Part shown: positions 28,806-38,745 of the stretch, piece after piece
How positions within the stretch are numbered: the stretch's first letter is position 1
Layout: every line of letters starts with the position of its first letter
From: Agrobacterium larrymoorei
GTDB taxonomy: Bacteria; Pseudomonadota; Alphaproteobacteria; Rhizobiales; Rhizobiaceae
Direction: 5' to 3'
Assembly (NCBI RefSeq): GCF_013322225.1
Contig: NZ_JAAMFB010000012.1
Span: 1 to 64,000, forward strand
Length of the DNA stretch: 64,000 bases
The notes under the pieces: generated by a model
Told to the model about the DNA's origin: nothing
Databases searched by the model: none
Seen by the model: only the letters and a program-made list of their open reading frames with translations
Position numbers and translations under genes: made by a program

Positions 28806-30632
28806 TCACTGCGCCCGCTCGTCCCACCAGGTCTGTTTCTGGTTGCCGGAAAGCGGTATGGCTTCGGGTCTGCCGATATATTTCCAGCGGGCTACCCACT
28901 GCGCGCCGATGTAGTATAGCGGGATGACGTAGTGGCCAGCCGTGAGCAGGCGGTCGTAGGCGCGCACGGCGACTTCGAAATCCTCCGTTTCACGTGCCTG
29001 TAAGAGCGCCTCGATCATGCGGTCGATATCCGGGTCGGCAACGCCTGCATAGTTGAAGCTGCCATTGGCGTCCTTCGAGACGGAGCCCCAACGATTGATC
29101 TGTTCCATACCGGGGGACAGCGAGGAAGGGTAGGAACGAATGATCATGTCATAATCGAAACCGTTTGAGCGCGATTGATATTGCCCGTCATCGACTGAAC
29201 GGATTGCCATATCGACGCCGATCAGCCGCAACGAACGCTGGTAGGCGAGGGCGATGCGTTCCTGCGCCGGGTTCTGCGTCATGATTTCGAATGATAACGG
29301 GCGACCGTTTGCGTCGGACATCTTACCGTTCGTGATCGTGTAACCCGCTTCCTTCAATGTATCGACGGCGAGCTTCAGAATCTTGCGGTCTGCGCCAGAG
29401 CTGTCGGATTTCGGCATTTCATAGGTGCCGGCCAGTATAGCTGGCGGAATTCTTTTGGCGGCATCGCCGAGCAGCGCCAGTTCGTGCTCATTGGCCGGAT
29501 TGCCGAAAGCGCCAAGCCTGGAGTTCTGCCAGAAGCTCTGGCTTCTCTTGAAAGCTCCACCGAGAATATTGCGATTCATCCAATCGAAGTCCATCGCGTA
29601 GGAAAGACCTTCGCGAACCTTCTCATCAGCAAAAAACGGACGGCGGGAGTTGAAGACGAGACCGAACATGCCTGTCGGTTGTCTCGATTCGAAAATGTCG
29701 CGGGCGATATCGCCTCTATGGACGGCGGGGAAATCGTAGGCTGAACCCCAATGCGAGGTATCGGAGGTGCCGTTGATGGCGTCACCCTCCGGGTAAATGT
29801 CGATATCGCCTTTCTTGAAGGCTTCGAACATGGTTGTGACCTGAAGGAAATAGGTGACGCTGATTTCGTCGTAATTGTCGAAGCCGACTTTTGCCGGAAC
29901 ATTCTTGCCCCAATAATTCGGGTCCCGTTGCCAGACGATCTGCTCGCCCGGCCTCAAGGTCTTGATTCGGTATGGACCGGAGCCGACGACTGGCCCGAGG
30001 CCGCCCTGATCGAAGGTTTTCGGATCCATGGCATGAGCGGGCAGGATCGGCGTAGAGGAGGCAAGGATCAGCGGCGTCTCGCGATTCGCCTTTTCGTTAA
30101 AAGTGAAACGTACGCTGCGTTCTCCCACCTTCTCCATTTTCGCCACGCCATTCAGGCGGCTGTCGAACGGAGGGCGGCCCTTCTCCTTCAAAAGATTGAA
30201 GGTGAAGATCACATCTTCCGGCGTGACCGGCTTGCCGTCCTGCCAATGCGCGTCCGGGTTAAGGTTGAACTGGATGTAGGTGCGATCCTCATCCCACTCG
30301 GCCGTTTGCGCCAGAAGGCCATAGAGTGTGAAGGGTTCGTCATGGGAGCGCTGCATGAGAGGCTCGTAGAGAAGATTACCGAATTCCGGGTCCCATACGC
30401 CGCGAGCCGTGGTGCGCATTCCCTTGAGAATGAACGGGTTAAGGCTATCGAAGGTGCCAACGACACCATAGGAAACGCGTCCGCCCTTTTTCACCTGCGG
30501 GTTCACATAGGGGAGATTTTTAAAGTCTGCGGGCAGTGCGGGATCGCCGTGCATCGAGATTCCATGAAGCGGTTCCGCCAACGCCATGCTTGAGATGAAG
30601 AGGGCTGGAATGAGCGCCAAAAGGCTTCGCAT
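28806..30632 (-). CDS. yepA: Periplasmic peptide-binding protein, SBP family 5 (YepA/YejA-like)
   Basis: A 608-residue extracellular solute-binding protein with a signal peptide (MRSLLALIPALFISSMALA). HGISMHGDPALPADFKNLPY and GTFDSLNPFILKG near the N-terminus, and LNPDAHWQDGKPVTPEDVIF near residue 125, are typical of the YejA branch of SBP family 5. Established knowledge: in A. tumefaciens an unlinked YejA-like protein, YepA, feeds peptidoglycan fragments to the YejBEF permease. There are no permease or ATPase genes nearby, and the neighbourhood (ialB, hspQ, EamA, glnA) resembles what I recall for that gene, so I infer orthology. AGGA precedes the ATG at 30632. Confidence 0.75.
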   Translation of the reverse strand: MRSLLALIPALFISSMALAEPLHGISMHGDPALPADFKNLPYVNPQVKKGGRVSYGVVGTFDSLNPFILKGMRTTARGVWDPEFGNLLYEPLMQRSHDEPFTLYGLLAQTAEWDEDRTYIQFNLNPDAHWQDGKPVTPEDVIFTFNLLKEKGRPPFDSRLNGVAKMEKVGERSVRFTFNEKANRETPLILASSTPILPAHAMDPKTFDQGGLGPVVGSGPYRIKTLRPGEQIVWQRDPNYWGKNVPAKVGFDNYDEISVTYFLQVTTMFEAFKKGDIDIYPEGDAINGTSDTSHWGSAYDFPAVHRGDIARDIFESRQPTGMFGLVFNSRRPFFADEKVREGLSYAMDFDWMNRNILGGAFKRSQSFWQNSRLGAFGNPANEHELALLGDAAKRIPPAILAGTYEMPKSDSSGADRKILKLAVDTLKEAGYTITNGKMSDANGRPLSFEIMTQNPAQERIALAYQRSLRLIGVDMAIRSVDDGQYQSRSNGFDYDMIIRSYPSSLSPGMEQINRWGSVSKDANGSFNYAGVADPDIDRMIEALLQARETEDFEVAVRAYDRLLTAGHYVIPLYYIGAQWVARWKYIGRPEAIPLSGNQKQTWWDERAQ

Positions 30633-30954
30633 GTCACTATCCTGTCGCATTCAGGCTGTTGAGTTGCGGGCCTTGCACCCGGCGCTCGAAACTGGCCTTC
30701 TTGTTTTGATTCCCGCAGGAATGTATCACACAGCACTATGTCAGGCATCGGACGAAGGAAAACTTGTCGGCTGCAAGGAAAAAGTTAAAGAAGTGCTGGA
30801 TATCGCGTCGAACGGGATGTAACAGGGGTGCCGAAACATTCGGGTCACGCATTTGCCTCAATTAAACGACAGTTGACGGGCAGAAGAATACCGGCAGTGT
30901 TGAGCAGTTCGCGCCGTACTGCTTCGCATAATAAATTCAGGAGACGGAACTCTT
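30633..30954. other. Divergent intergenic region between the yepA-like gene and ialB-like gene
   Basis: No gene with a convincing start or family match is seen in these 322 bases. It should hold the promoters of both flanking genes. I could not identify a clear operator. Confidence 0.4.
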
Positions 30955-31602
30955 ATGATGCAAAAGGCAAACACAATCACCCGGGCAGCTTTGTCTGCTC
31001 TCGTTCTTTCCTTGGGTGCCGTGTCCGCCCCCGCAGTATCGCAGGCTCAGCAGGCTGCCGCTCCGGCAGGCTCCCCGCCGCTCGGCTGGTTCAAGACCTG
31101 CAGCAAGCAGGAAGACAACGATGTTTGCGTCGTGCAGAACGTCGTGCTTGCCCAGAATGGCCAGATGATCACGGCCGTTGGCCTCATCAGCGTCGAAGGC
31201 AAGGTCAACCGTAAGCTGCTTCAGGTTTCCGTCCCGACTGCACGTCTTCTCCCTCCTGGCGTCGTCATGCAGATCGACGGCGGCAAGGGTCAGAAGCTTG
31301 ATTACGCAGTCTGCCTTCCAGACAAGTGCACAGCCGAAGTTCCCCTGACGGACGCCATGATTGCTTCCCTGAAGAAGGGCGGAGAGGTCGTGTTCACGTC
31401 CATCAATTTCCGCCGTGCGCCAAACCCGATCAAGATCGCTTTGAGCGGCTTCACGGGTGCTTACGATGGCGCAGCGATCAGCCAGTCGCAGCTTGCTGAA
31501 AGCCAGCGTTCGCTTCAGGAAGGCATGCAGAAGAAGGCTGAGGAAGCTCGCAAGAAGCTCGAAGCCGCACAGGAAGCTGCCAAGGCAAAGCCTGCAAACT
31601 AA
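30955..31602 (+). CDS. Invasion-associated locus B (IalB) family protein
   Basis: A 215-residue exported protein. A signal peptide covers about residues 1-31 (ending VSQAQ). The IalB domain has GWFKTCSKQEDNDVCVVQN near residue 44 and LDYAVCLPDKCTAEVPL near 116, with four Cys likely forming disulfides. The C-terminus is a charged helical tail (QKKAEEARKKLEAAQEAAKA), which may form a coiled coil. The family is named from Bartonella but is widespread in non-pathogenic rhizobia, so no invasion role should be assumed. A terminator follows directly. Confidence 0.9.
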   Translation: MMQKANTITRAALSALVLSLGAVSAPAVSQAQQAAAPAGSPPLGWFKTCSKQEDNDVCVVQNVVLAQNGQMITAVGLISVEGKVNRKLLQVSVPTARLLPPGVVMQIDGGKGQKLDYAVCLPDKCTAEVPLTDAMIASLKKGGEVVFTSINFRRAPNPIKIALSGFTGAYDGAAISQSQLAESQRSLQEGMQKKAEEARKKLEAAQEAAKAKPAN

Positions 31603-31629
31603 GCCTGGCTCCATCGAATACAAAAAAAC

Positions 31630-31656
31630 CGGCCTGCGTTTCAGGCCGATTTTTTG
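31630..31656 (+). terminator. Rho-independent terminator of the ialB-like gene
   Basis: Arms CGGCCTG and CAGGCCG with a CGTTT loop, followed by ATTTTTTG; it is 27 bases after the stop. Confidence 0.85.
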
Positions 31657-31675
31657 TTGTCTGAAATTGCGAATT

Positions 31676-32005
31676 TCAGTGTGTCATCGCTGATTTCGGA
31701 CGGAATTCGCCGCTTGGGGTCGTATCGAATATCCGTGTGATATTGGGGTTGCGGAGCGGTTGGTCGCTCTCGTCGTGTATCAGGTTCTGTTCCGACACAT
31801 AGGCGACGTACTCGGTCTCTTCGTTCTCAGCGAGGAGATGGTAAAACGGCTGATCCCGTTCTGGGCGAATCTCGGCTGGAATCGCATTCCACCATTCTTC
31901 GGTATTCGCGTACTCGGGATCTACGTCGAATATTACGCCGCGGAACGGAAACATCTTGTGTCGAACGACTTCGCCTATCGTAAATTTTGCGTCTCTTTGT
32001 TTCAT
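31676..32005 (-). CDS. hspQ: Heat shock protein HspQ
   Basis: A 109-residue protein of the HspQ/YccV family (hemimethylated-DNA-binding fold), known in enterobacteria as a substrate and specificity enhancer of Lon protease. Family motifs are FTIGEVVRHKMFPFRGVIFD near the start, QPFYHLLAENEETEYVAYVS in the middle, and HDESDQPLRNPNITRIF near the end. AAAGGA precedes the ATG. No heat-shock promoter was identified. It lies convergent to the ialB-like gene. Confidence 0.93.
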   Translation of the reverse strand: MKQRDAKFTIGEVVRHKMFPFRGVIFDVDPEYANTEEWWNAIPAEIRPERDQPFYHLLAENEETEYVAYVSEQNLIHDESDQPLRNPNITRIFDTTPSGEFRPKSAMTH

Positions 32006-32081
32006 GGCATGTCATCCTTTCCCAATACAATTTGGGGCATAGCGGGAAAATATCAAGATGCTCCGCTCAAGTGTCGACGCA

Positions 32082-32999
32082 TCACCGTATTTTGCCCAAT
32101 GGAGCGGTTGCCAGCACAACGCCGCCCGTCACAAGTATAATGCCTGCCGCGTGATAATGTTCGAAGCTTTCACCAAGAAATGATACGGCCATGATGATCG
32201 AAACTGGCGGCGTCATGTAAAGCGTAATGCCAGCCGTTGCCGGCCCGAAGGTGCGAACCGTGTGCGTGAAGCAGTAGAAGGCTGCGATCGAAGCGAAGAC
32301 GACGATCCCGACGATCTTTGCCCATGATGCGAGAGAGGCGGGTAGCAATCCGCCATTGGCAAGCTCGATTGTCGCAAGCGGCAGAAGCACCAGCGCACCG
32401 GAAAGTGCGATGACTGCGAACAGGCTGAGCGATGCCATTGTCTGTGCCGCCGGATCGCGCAAAAGCAGCGAATAGATCGCAAAGGAGATCGATGCCACGA
32501 GAATGGCAAAATCGCCCATGTTGAAATTCAACTGCCAAAGCTGCTGCATGTCGCCCTTCAGTACGATAACGGCAACGCCAAGGAAGGCGATGGTCATTCC
32601 CACAACTTCCAGCCTGCGAATGGCACGGCCCTGAAATATCCGCTGGAAGAGAATGATGAAGAGCGACGATGTCGTATAGATCAGCGTGCCGTTGGCCGCC
32701 GAGGTCATCGTCAGGCCCCAATAAACGACGCCTCCGCAAATTCCCATGCCAAGAATGCCAAGGATGAGCCAGAGTGCCGTCTTCTTTTGGATGAAAGACC
32801 AGCAAGCGCGCCAGTTACCGATGATAAAGGGGAGGACCAGCAGCGTCGAAATAGTCCAACGCAGGAATGCTGTCGTAAAAGGCGAAACCTCGCCGATAAT
32901 CCCGCGTCCGAATATCACGTTACTGGAAAAGAAGAATGGGACAGCGAGGAAGATCAGCCAGTCACGCAGGCGAGGGGATGGGGTGGTGGCGGAGTTCAT
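32082..32999 (-). CDS. EamA/DMT-family transporter
   Basis: A 305-residue carrier with ten predicted helices in two EamA repeats; FFFSSNVIFGRGIIGEVSPF opens the first repeat, and TFGPATAGITLYMTPPVSII lies in the second. The start at 32999 is preferred because the product then begins just before the first helix; a frame from 33059 would add 20 residues without membrane character. It is downstream of glnA on the same strand but separated by a terminator. The substrate is unknown. Confidence 0.88.
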   Translation of the reverse strand: MNSATTPSPRLRDWLIFLAVPFFFSSNVIFGRGIIGEVSPFTTAFLRWTISTLLVLPFIIGNWRACWSFIQKKTALWLILGILGMGICGGVVYWGLTMTSAANGTLIYTTSSLFIILFQRIFQGRAIRRLEVVGMTIAFLGVAVIVLKGDMQQLWQLNFNMGDFAILVASISFAIYSLLLRDPAAQTMASLSLFAVIALSGALVLLPLATIELANGGLLPASLASWAKIVGIVVFASIAAFYCFTHTVRTFGPATAGITLYMTPPVSIIMAVSFLGESFEHYHAAGIILVTGGVVLATAPLGKIR

Positions 33000-33073
33000 C
33001 GGGCATTCCAGTATGTCTGCTTTTTCAGCTGCTGTGTGACACGCCGGAACCGATTGCAAGCCTTACAAATAGA

Positions 33074-33099
33074 AAAGGCGCCCCGAAGAGCGCCTTTTC
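33074..33099 (-). terminator. Rho-independent terminator of glnA
   Basis: On the reverse strand, AAAGGCGC pairs with GCGCCTTTT across a short loop, 8 to 30 bases after the glnA stop, and is followed by CTATTTG. The hairpin has T-rich flanks on both strands. Confidence 0.75.
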
Positions 33100-33106
33100 G
33101 TAAACA

Positions 33107-34516
33107 TCAGGCCGAATAGTACATGTCGAATTCGACCGGGTGAGGGGTCATTTCGAAGCGCATGACCTCCTGCATCTTCAACTCGATGAAGGCATCGATC
33201 TGGTCGTCATCAAAGACGCCGCCAGCTGTCAGGAACTTGCGATCCTTGTCGAGGCTTTCGAGCGCTTCACGAAGCGAGCCGCAGACCGTTGGGATCTTCT
33301 TCAGTTCCTTGGCGGGCAGGTCGTAGAGATCCTTGTCCATCGGCTTGCCGGGGTGGATCTTGTTCTTGATGCCATCCAGACCAGCCATCAGCATCGCGGC
33401 GAAGCCGAGATATGGGTTCTGGGTCGGATCAGGGAAGCGAACTTCGACGCGCTTTGCCTTCGGGTTGGAGCCGAAAGGAATGCGGCAGGAAGCCGAACGG
33501 TTACGGGCGGAATAGGCCAGCAGAACCGGTGCTTCGTAGCCTGGAACCAGACGCTTGTAGGAGTTGGTGGTCGGGTTGGTGAATGCGTTGATGGCCTTGG
33601 CGTGCTTGATGATGCCGCCGATGTAGTAGAGGCAGGTTTCTGATAGACCCGCATACTCGTCGCCAGCGAAGGTTGGCTTGCCGCCCTTCCAGATGGACTG
33701 GTGAACGTGCATGCCGGAGCCGTTGTCGCCAAAGATCGGCTTTGGCATGAAGGTTGCCGTCTTGCCGTAGGCATTGGCGACCTGATGCACGACGTACTTG
33801 TAGATCTGCATCTTGTCGGCGCTGGAAACCATCGTGTCGAACTTCACGCCCAACTCGTGCTGTGCGGAGGCAACTTCGTGGTGGTGCTTTTCAACGACCA
33901 CGCCCATTTCACCGAGAACAGTCAGCATTTCGGAGCGCATGTCCTGAAGGCTGTCGACTGGCGGAACCGGGAAGTAGCCACCCTTAACACGCGGACGGTG
34001 ACCGAGGTTGCCGGTCTCGTAATCGGTGTCGTCGTTGGATGGCAGTTCGGAGGAGTCCAGCTTGAAGCCGGTGTTGTATGGGTCGGCCTTGTACTTCACG
34101 TCATCGAAGACGAAGAATTCCGGCTCTGGGCCAACGAAGATGGTGTCGCCGATACCGGAAGCCTTGAGGTAGGCTTCCGCCTTCTTGGCCGTGCCGCGTG
34201 GGTCGCGGTTATAGGCTTCGCCGGAAACCGGATCGAGAATATCGCAGAAGATGACCATGGTGGACTGCGCGAAGAACGGGTCCATGTGAACGGTCGACGG
34301 ATCAGGCATCAACACCATGTCGGACTCGTTGATGGCCTTCCAGCCGCCAATGGAGGAGCCGTCGAACATGACGCCATCTGCGAACATGTCTTCGTCAACG
34401 CAAACCACGTCCATGGTTACGTGCTGCAGCTTGCCCTTCGGGTCGGTAAAGCGCAGGTCGACGAACTTTACATCGTTGTCCTTGATCTGCTTCAAAATAT
34501 CGTTTGCGGTCGTCAT
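33107..34516 (-). CDS. glnA: Glutamine synthetase type I
   Basis: The 469-residue dodecameric enzyme of ammonium assimilation. Hallmarks are [18 protein letters not shown] near residue 47, [18 protein letters not shown] near 260 (ATP-binding), [12 protein letters not shown] near 335, and [13 protein letters not shown], whose Tyr is the site adenylylated by GlnE. Since this Tyr is present, activity is likely regulated by GlnB/GlnD/GlnE. glnB is just upstream, 68 bases away, so both are probably one transcript. AAGGA precedes the ATG. Confidence 0.97.
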   Translation of the reverse strand: MTTANDILKQIKDNDVKFVDLRFTDPKGKLQHVTMDVVCVDEDMFADGVMFDGSSIGGWKAINESDMVLMPDPSTVHMDPFFAQSTMVIFCDILDPVSGEAYNRDPRGTAKKAEAYLKASGIGDTIFVGPEPEFFVFDDVKYKADPYNTGFKLDSSELPSNDDTDYETGNLGHRPRVKGGYFPVPPVDSLQDMRSEMLTVLGEMGVVVEKHHHEVASAQHELGVKFDTMVSSADKMQIYKYVVHQVANAYGKTATFMPKPIFGDNGSGMHVHQSIWKGGKPTFAGDEYAGLSETCLYYIGGIIKHAKAINAFTNPTTNSYKRLVPGYEAPVLLAYSARNRSASCRIPFGSNPKAKRVEVRFPDPTQNPYLGFAAMLMAGLDGIKNKIHPGKPMDKDLYDLPAKELKKIPTVCGSLREALESLDKDRKFLTAGGVFDDDQIDAFIELKMQEVMRFEMTPHPVEFDMYYSA

Positions 34517-34584
34517 ATGAAGTTTTCCTTGAGTGTGGTGATCAACGAGGTGAAGCCTGAGCCTGGAAATTGGCTCAGGTCATT

Positions 34585-35271
<687 letters not shown>

Positions 35272-36750
35272 ATGACATCCTTGGTATACCACGCTCTTTT
35301 CGATCCATCCACCATGGCCGTTATCGACGCGGCCGCTGAGGCTGGCGGGCTACCTGTACTCCCGCTTATGGAGCGGGCCGGGCAGGCGGTTGCAGCCGTC
35401 GCGTTGAAATATTATCCGCAGGCCATTCGGTATGTTGTTCTCTGCGGGACCGGCAACAATGGCGGGGATGGCTTCGTTGCGGCTCGTGCATTGCGGCAAA
35501 GCGGTGCTAAGGTCGATGTCTATGTTTTCGGAGACCCTGAAAAGACCCGGGGTGCGGCAAGATCGGCCTTTGAGATGTGCGGTGTTCACATCGAGAGGCT
35601 GAACCGATTCACGCCGCAAGCCGGTGATGTTGTTATCGACGCAATCTTCGGTGCAGGTTTATCGCGTGATGTCCCGGTCGAGGTTGCTGCTGTGATCCGC
35701 AGCGTGGGCGAGGCGGGTTTGCCCGTGATTGCAGTCGATCTGCCATCGGGTTTATGCGGCAGACGCGGTGTGCCGCTGGGCTCAGCTTTCAAGGCTGAGC
35801 GAACCGTGACGTTCATGGCGAAGAAACCTGGCCATGTGTTGATGCCGGGTCGCACACTGTGCGGTGAGCTAGAGGTTTTCGATATCGGCATTCCCCACCG
35901 CATCATGAAGGGAAATGCAGGGCAGGTGTGGGAGAACCATCCTGCGCTCTGGTCGAGCTTCTTCGCCACTCGTGATCAGGATACCCACAAGTTCAAGCGG
36001 GGACACCTGACGGTGTTTTCCGGCCCTTCCCACGCAACTGGCGCAGCCCGGATGACCGCGACGGCAGGGTTGCGAGCGGGGGCAGGTATCGTAACCGTTG
36101 CGGCACCTGCGGAGGCCGTTACTTTGCTATCCGCTAACCTGACGGCAATCATGGTGTCGGAGGTCGAAACGGTTGATCAGCTTCGGGAGTGGGGCGAAGA
36201 TAAACGCCACGGTACCTATGTTCTGGGACCGGGTTTCGGTGATTTCGACAAGGCGCGGCACTTCGTGTCACTGCTGGGTGATAAAGCGCTTGTTCTGGAC
36301 GCGGATGGCATCACGGCTTTTAAGGACGCCCCGAAAAAACTCTTCGACATTTTCAGAAAAGATGCGCCACGCATTTTGACACCGCATGAGGGTGAGTTCG
36401 CACGTGTTTTCCCGCAGATCCATGCCGATAAGCAACTGAGCAAGATCGAGAAAGCGCAGGCTGCTTCTTTGCTGAGTAACGCGGTTATCGTCTACAAAGG
36501 CGCTGATACAGTCGTTGCGGCACCGGATGGCAGGGCTGTTGTGAACACCAACGCGCCCTCCTATCTGGCAACCGCTGGATCTGGCGATGTTCTGGCTGGC
36601 ATAGCGGGAGGGTTTCTGGCGCAACAGATCCCGGCCTTCGAGGCTGCTGCGGCAGTGGTCTGGCTGCATGGTGAGACAGCCAATCATATCGGTCCCGGTT
36701 TGACTGCCGAGGATCTGGCCTCCGCAGTCCGTCCCTTTTCTTTTGCGTGA
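35272..36750 (+). CDS. nnr: Bifunctional NAD(P)H-hydrate epimerase / dehydratase
   Basis: Repairs damaged NAD(P)HX: the N-terminal YjeF_N domain (about residues 1-215) epimerises the hydrate and the C-terminal ADP-dependent kinase-fold domain dehydrates it. The epimerase part has LCGTGNNGGDGFVAARALRQ near residue 57 and AVDLPSGLCGR near 155. The dehydratase part has ILTPHEGEFARVFPQ near 370 and YLATAGSGDVLAGIAGGFLA near 430. The 492-residue length fits the fused form. AAGGTG precedes the ATG. It is divergent from glnB. Confidence 0.94.
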   Translation: MTSLVYHALFDPSTMAVIDAAAEAGGLPVLPLMERAGQAVAAVALKYYPQAIRYVVLCGTGNNGGDGFVAARALRQSGAKVDVYVFGDPEKTRGAARSAFEMCGVHIERLNRFTPQAGDVVIDAIFGAGLSRDVPVEVAAVIRSVGEAGLPVIAVDLPSGLCGRRGVPLGSAFKAERTVTFMAKKPGHVLMPGRTLCGELEVFDIGIPHRIMKGNAGQVWENHPALWSSFFATRDQDTHKFKRGHLTVFSGPSHATGAARMTATAGLRAGAGIVTVAAPAEAVTLLSANLTAIMVSEVETVDQLREWGEDKRHGTYVLGPGFGDFDKARHFVSLLGDKALVLDADGITAFKDAPKKLFDIFRKDAPRILTPHEGEFARVFPQIHADKQLSKIEKAQAASLLSNAVIVYKGADTVVAAPDGRAVVNTNAPSYLATAGSGDVLAGIAGGFLAQQIPAFEAAAAVVWLHGETANHIGPGLTAEDLASAVRPFSFA

Positions 36751-36759
36751 TCAAGCGGC

Positions 36760-37803
36760 TCAGTGATGAGCTGCTTTGCCCTGACTGCTTGCGGTGGCCA
36801 TCCGCGATGCGCTCATCAGAAGCTTGCGCTCGGCGCGCTCCTGCTGAGGAGTGCGATTGTAGATTTCACGATAACACTTCGAGAAATGCGAAGCGGAAAC
36901 AAATCCACAAGCGACAGCCACTTCCACCACAGGCATGGCGGACTGCACGAGAAGATGACGTGCGCGGTCAAGGCGGATTTCCAGATAATAGCGGGCAGGG
37001 GACCGACCCATTTCCTGCCTGAACAGCCGTTCTACCTGACGGCGTGAGAGGTCCGCATCTTCGGCAATGTCCAGAAGCGATAACGGCTCGGAAAGATTGC
37101 TTTCCATGAGCTCGATGATCGAAAGAACCTTGTCGTTCTGCACGCCGAGACGCGCACGAAGCGGCAGGCGCTGCCTGTCATGCGGGTTTCTGACGCGGTC
37201 GGTCAGCTGTTGCTCGCAAACGCGGTTGACGAGATTATCACCGAAATCCTGACCGATGAGGTTCAGCATCATATCCAGCGATGCCGTGCCGCCGGCGCAC
37301 GTATAGATATTGCTGTCGACCTCGTAGAGATCGGCATAGACTTCCACCTGCGGGAATGCCTCGGAAAAGCCGGGAAGGTTTTCCCAATGGATCGCACAGC
37401 GCTTGCCGTTCAGAAGACCCGCCTGAGCAAGGACATGTGCGCCCGTACAGAGGCTGCCGATGGCTATCCCGCGATTGTTGGCTTCACGCAGCCAGGCATA
37501 CACGGATTTGTTGTGATATTGCTCTATGTCGATGCCGGAACAGATGAGGACCATGCTTGGTCGATTCTCTCCGTTTACGCTTTTGCGTTCGTCTGCCAGG
37601 TTGGTGTTTGCCTCAAGACAGATGCCGCTGGACGAGACGACCTTTTGGCCATCCAGTGAGGCCAGCCGCCATTCATAGGCGTCGTAACCGAGCATGCGAT
37701 TTGCTATGCGAAGTGTTTCCACCGCAGCCGTAAACGGCAGCATGGTGAATTGTGGAACCATATAAAAAACTATTATGCGCTTTTTCGAAGGAGGCTTGCT
37801 CAT
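36760..37803 (-). CDS. GlxA-family AraC-type transcriptional regulator
   Basis: A 347-residue regulator with an N-terminal DJ-1/PfpI (class I amidotransferase-like) domain (IIVFYMVPQFTMLPFTAAVE; the SLCTGAHVLAQAGLL elbow with Cys) and a C-terminal pair of AraC helix-turn-helix motifs (PLSLLDIAEDADLSRRQVER and VVEVAVACGFVSASHFSKCY). Regulators of this class often control use of choline, betaine, arginine or similar nitrogen compounds. The ATG at 37803 follows GGAG by 9 bases. A set of TTGCGAC repeats lies about 65-90 bases upstream. Confidence 0.9.
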   Translation of the reverse strand: MSKPPSKKRIIVFYMVPQFTMLPFTAAVETLRIANRMLGYDAYEWRLASLDGQKVVSSSGICLEANTNLADERKSVNGENRPSMVLICSGIDIEQYHNKSVYAWLREANNRGIAIGSLCTGAHVLAQAGLLNGKRCAIHWENLPGFSEAFPQVEVYADLYEVDSNIYTCAGGTASLDMMLNLIGQDFGDNLVNRVCEQQLTDRVRNPHDRQRLPLRARLGVQNDKVLSIIELMESNLSEPLSLLDIAEDADLSRRQVERLFRQEMGRSPARYYLEIRLDRARHLLVQSAMPVVEVAVACGFVSASHFSKCYREIYNRTPQQERAERKLLMSASRMATASSQGKAAHH

Positions 37804-38170
37804 AGTGTGATGCTCCATTTGCAATAACGCAATTTTTTGCTTGGAAAGAGTGTCCTGGATATCGCTTTTGCGACCTCATAGTCGCAAATTGCGACACTCC
37901 TGTCACGCGCGAAAAAAAGATAGCTGCTGCGGTGGCTTGACGTAAATCAACAAATGAGCATCTCCGCGACATCGCATTATTTTGCATTTTATTAATATTG
38001 TTTTCAATTTTTCGGCGCAGCCTGTCAGCAATGTCGCCGAATTGCGCGTTCTGTCATTGCGATGGAACGGCGGTAAATCGAGAGAGCCGCCGCTCTATCA
38101 AGTGTTTCAGTACCGGGTATCGAATTGCCGAATGGCTTTCGCCCGGCGGCTATTGAGCGGAGTATTGCGT
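37804..38170. other. Intergenic region between the GlxA-type regulator and the response regulator
   Basis: The 367 bases hold divergent promoters. The one clear structure is the TTGCGAC repeat group at 37868-37895, described separately. No extra gene is supported. Confidence 0.5.
37868..37895. promoter_or_regulatory. Probable operator: TTGCGAC inverted repeat plus a third copy
   Basis: TTGCGAC (37868-37874), GTCGCAA (37881-37887) and TTGCGAC (37889-37895) form a perfect inverted repeat with a 6-base spacer plus a third copy. It lies 65 to 92 bases upstream of the GlxA-type regulator start. AraC-type dimers bind repeated half-sites of this size, so autoregulation is a reasonable inference. 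Confidence 0.5.
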
Positions 38171-38596
38171 ATGCATGAAGCTGGCATCACTGTTCTAGTG
38201 GTCGAGGACGAGCCCATCATCAGGCTGACCTTGGTCGATGCGCTCGAAGAAGAGGGCTACAGAGTTCTCGAAGCGTCCAATGTGCTCGAAGCCGTGGGAT
38301 TGCTCGGAAAGAACGAGGCAATTTCCGCCGTCGTGACGGATATAGACATGCCAGGCGGCCTGTCGGGGCTCGATCTCGTCGACTTGCTGGATAGAACACA
38401 ACACCATATCGCCGTGGTGGTTACGTCCGGTGGACATGCTGCGGATACACTACAGCTGCCTTCCGACGCTCGCTTCTTCAGTAAGCCCTATCATTTCGAC
38501 GACATATTCTTTGCCCTGCGAGCGGGCCTTTCCGCAAAGGCAAAATCCGTGAAAAAGCGCCGCGGATATTCGATCCGTGGCGTGACTACGGCCTGA
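38171..38596 (+). CDS. Receiver-only response regulator
   Basis: A 141-residue protein made of one receiver domain: acidic pair Glu12-Asp13, phosphoacceptor Asp57 in VVTDIDMPGG, Thr85 in AVVVTSGGHA, and Lys105 in RFFSKPY. All five key positions are present, so phosphorylation is expected. The C-terminus is a basic tail (KSVKKRRGYSIRG) rather than an output domain. No histidine kinase gene is near. The ATG at 38171 follows GGAG by 9 bases; a longer upstream frame has no domain content. It could be a phosphorelay intermediate or act by protein binding. Confidence 0.9.
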   Translation: MHEAGITVLVVEDEPIIRLTLVDALEEEGYRVLEASNVLEAVGLLGKNEAISAVVTDIDMPGGLSGLDLVDLLDRTQHHIAVVVTSGGHAADTLQLPSDARFFSKPYHFDDIFFALRAGLSAKAKSVKKRRGYSIRGVTTA

Positions 38597-38693
38597 TAGC
38601 CTGCAACTGGTTCGCCTATGGTCGGCTGCAACTGCGACTTCTGCGTTTCAGTTGCTCATATACCTTTCACTTTCCGCGTGTTCTGAAGACAAA

Positions 38694-38724
38694 AAAAGAG
38701 CCGAAGGGATACTCCGGCTCTTTT
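38694..38724. terminator. Bidirectional terminator between the response regulator and glgX
   Basis: AAAGAGCCG and CGGCTCTTT flank a loop, with A-rich and T-rich flanks on the two sides, so the hairpin can end both convergent transcripts. Confidence 0.85.
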
Positions 38725-38745
38725 TACAAAGTAGAATTTGGAACG

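Noticed and set aside
31676-32005. Fragment of a larger ClpS or Lon-related gene instead of HspQ
   Set aside because: The length and motifs agree with complete HspQ, and start and stop are well supported.
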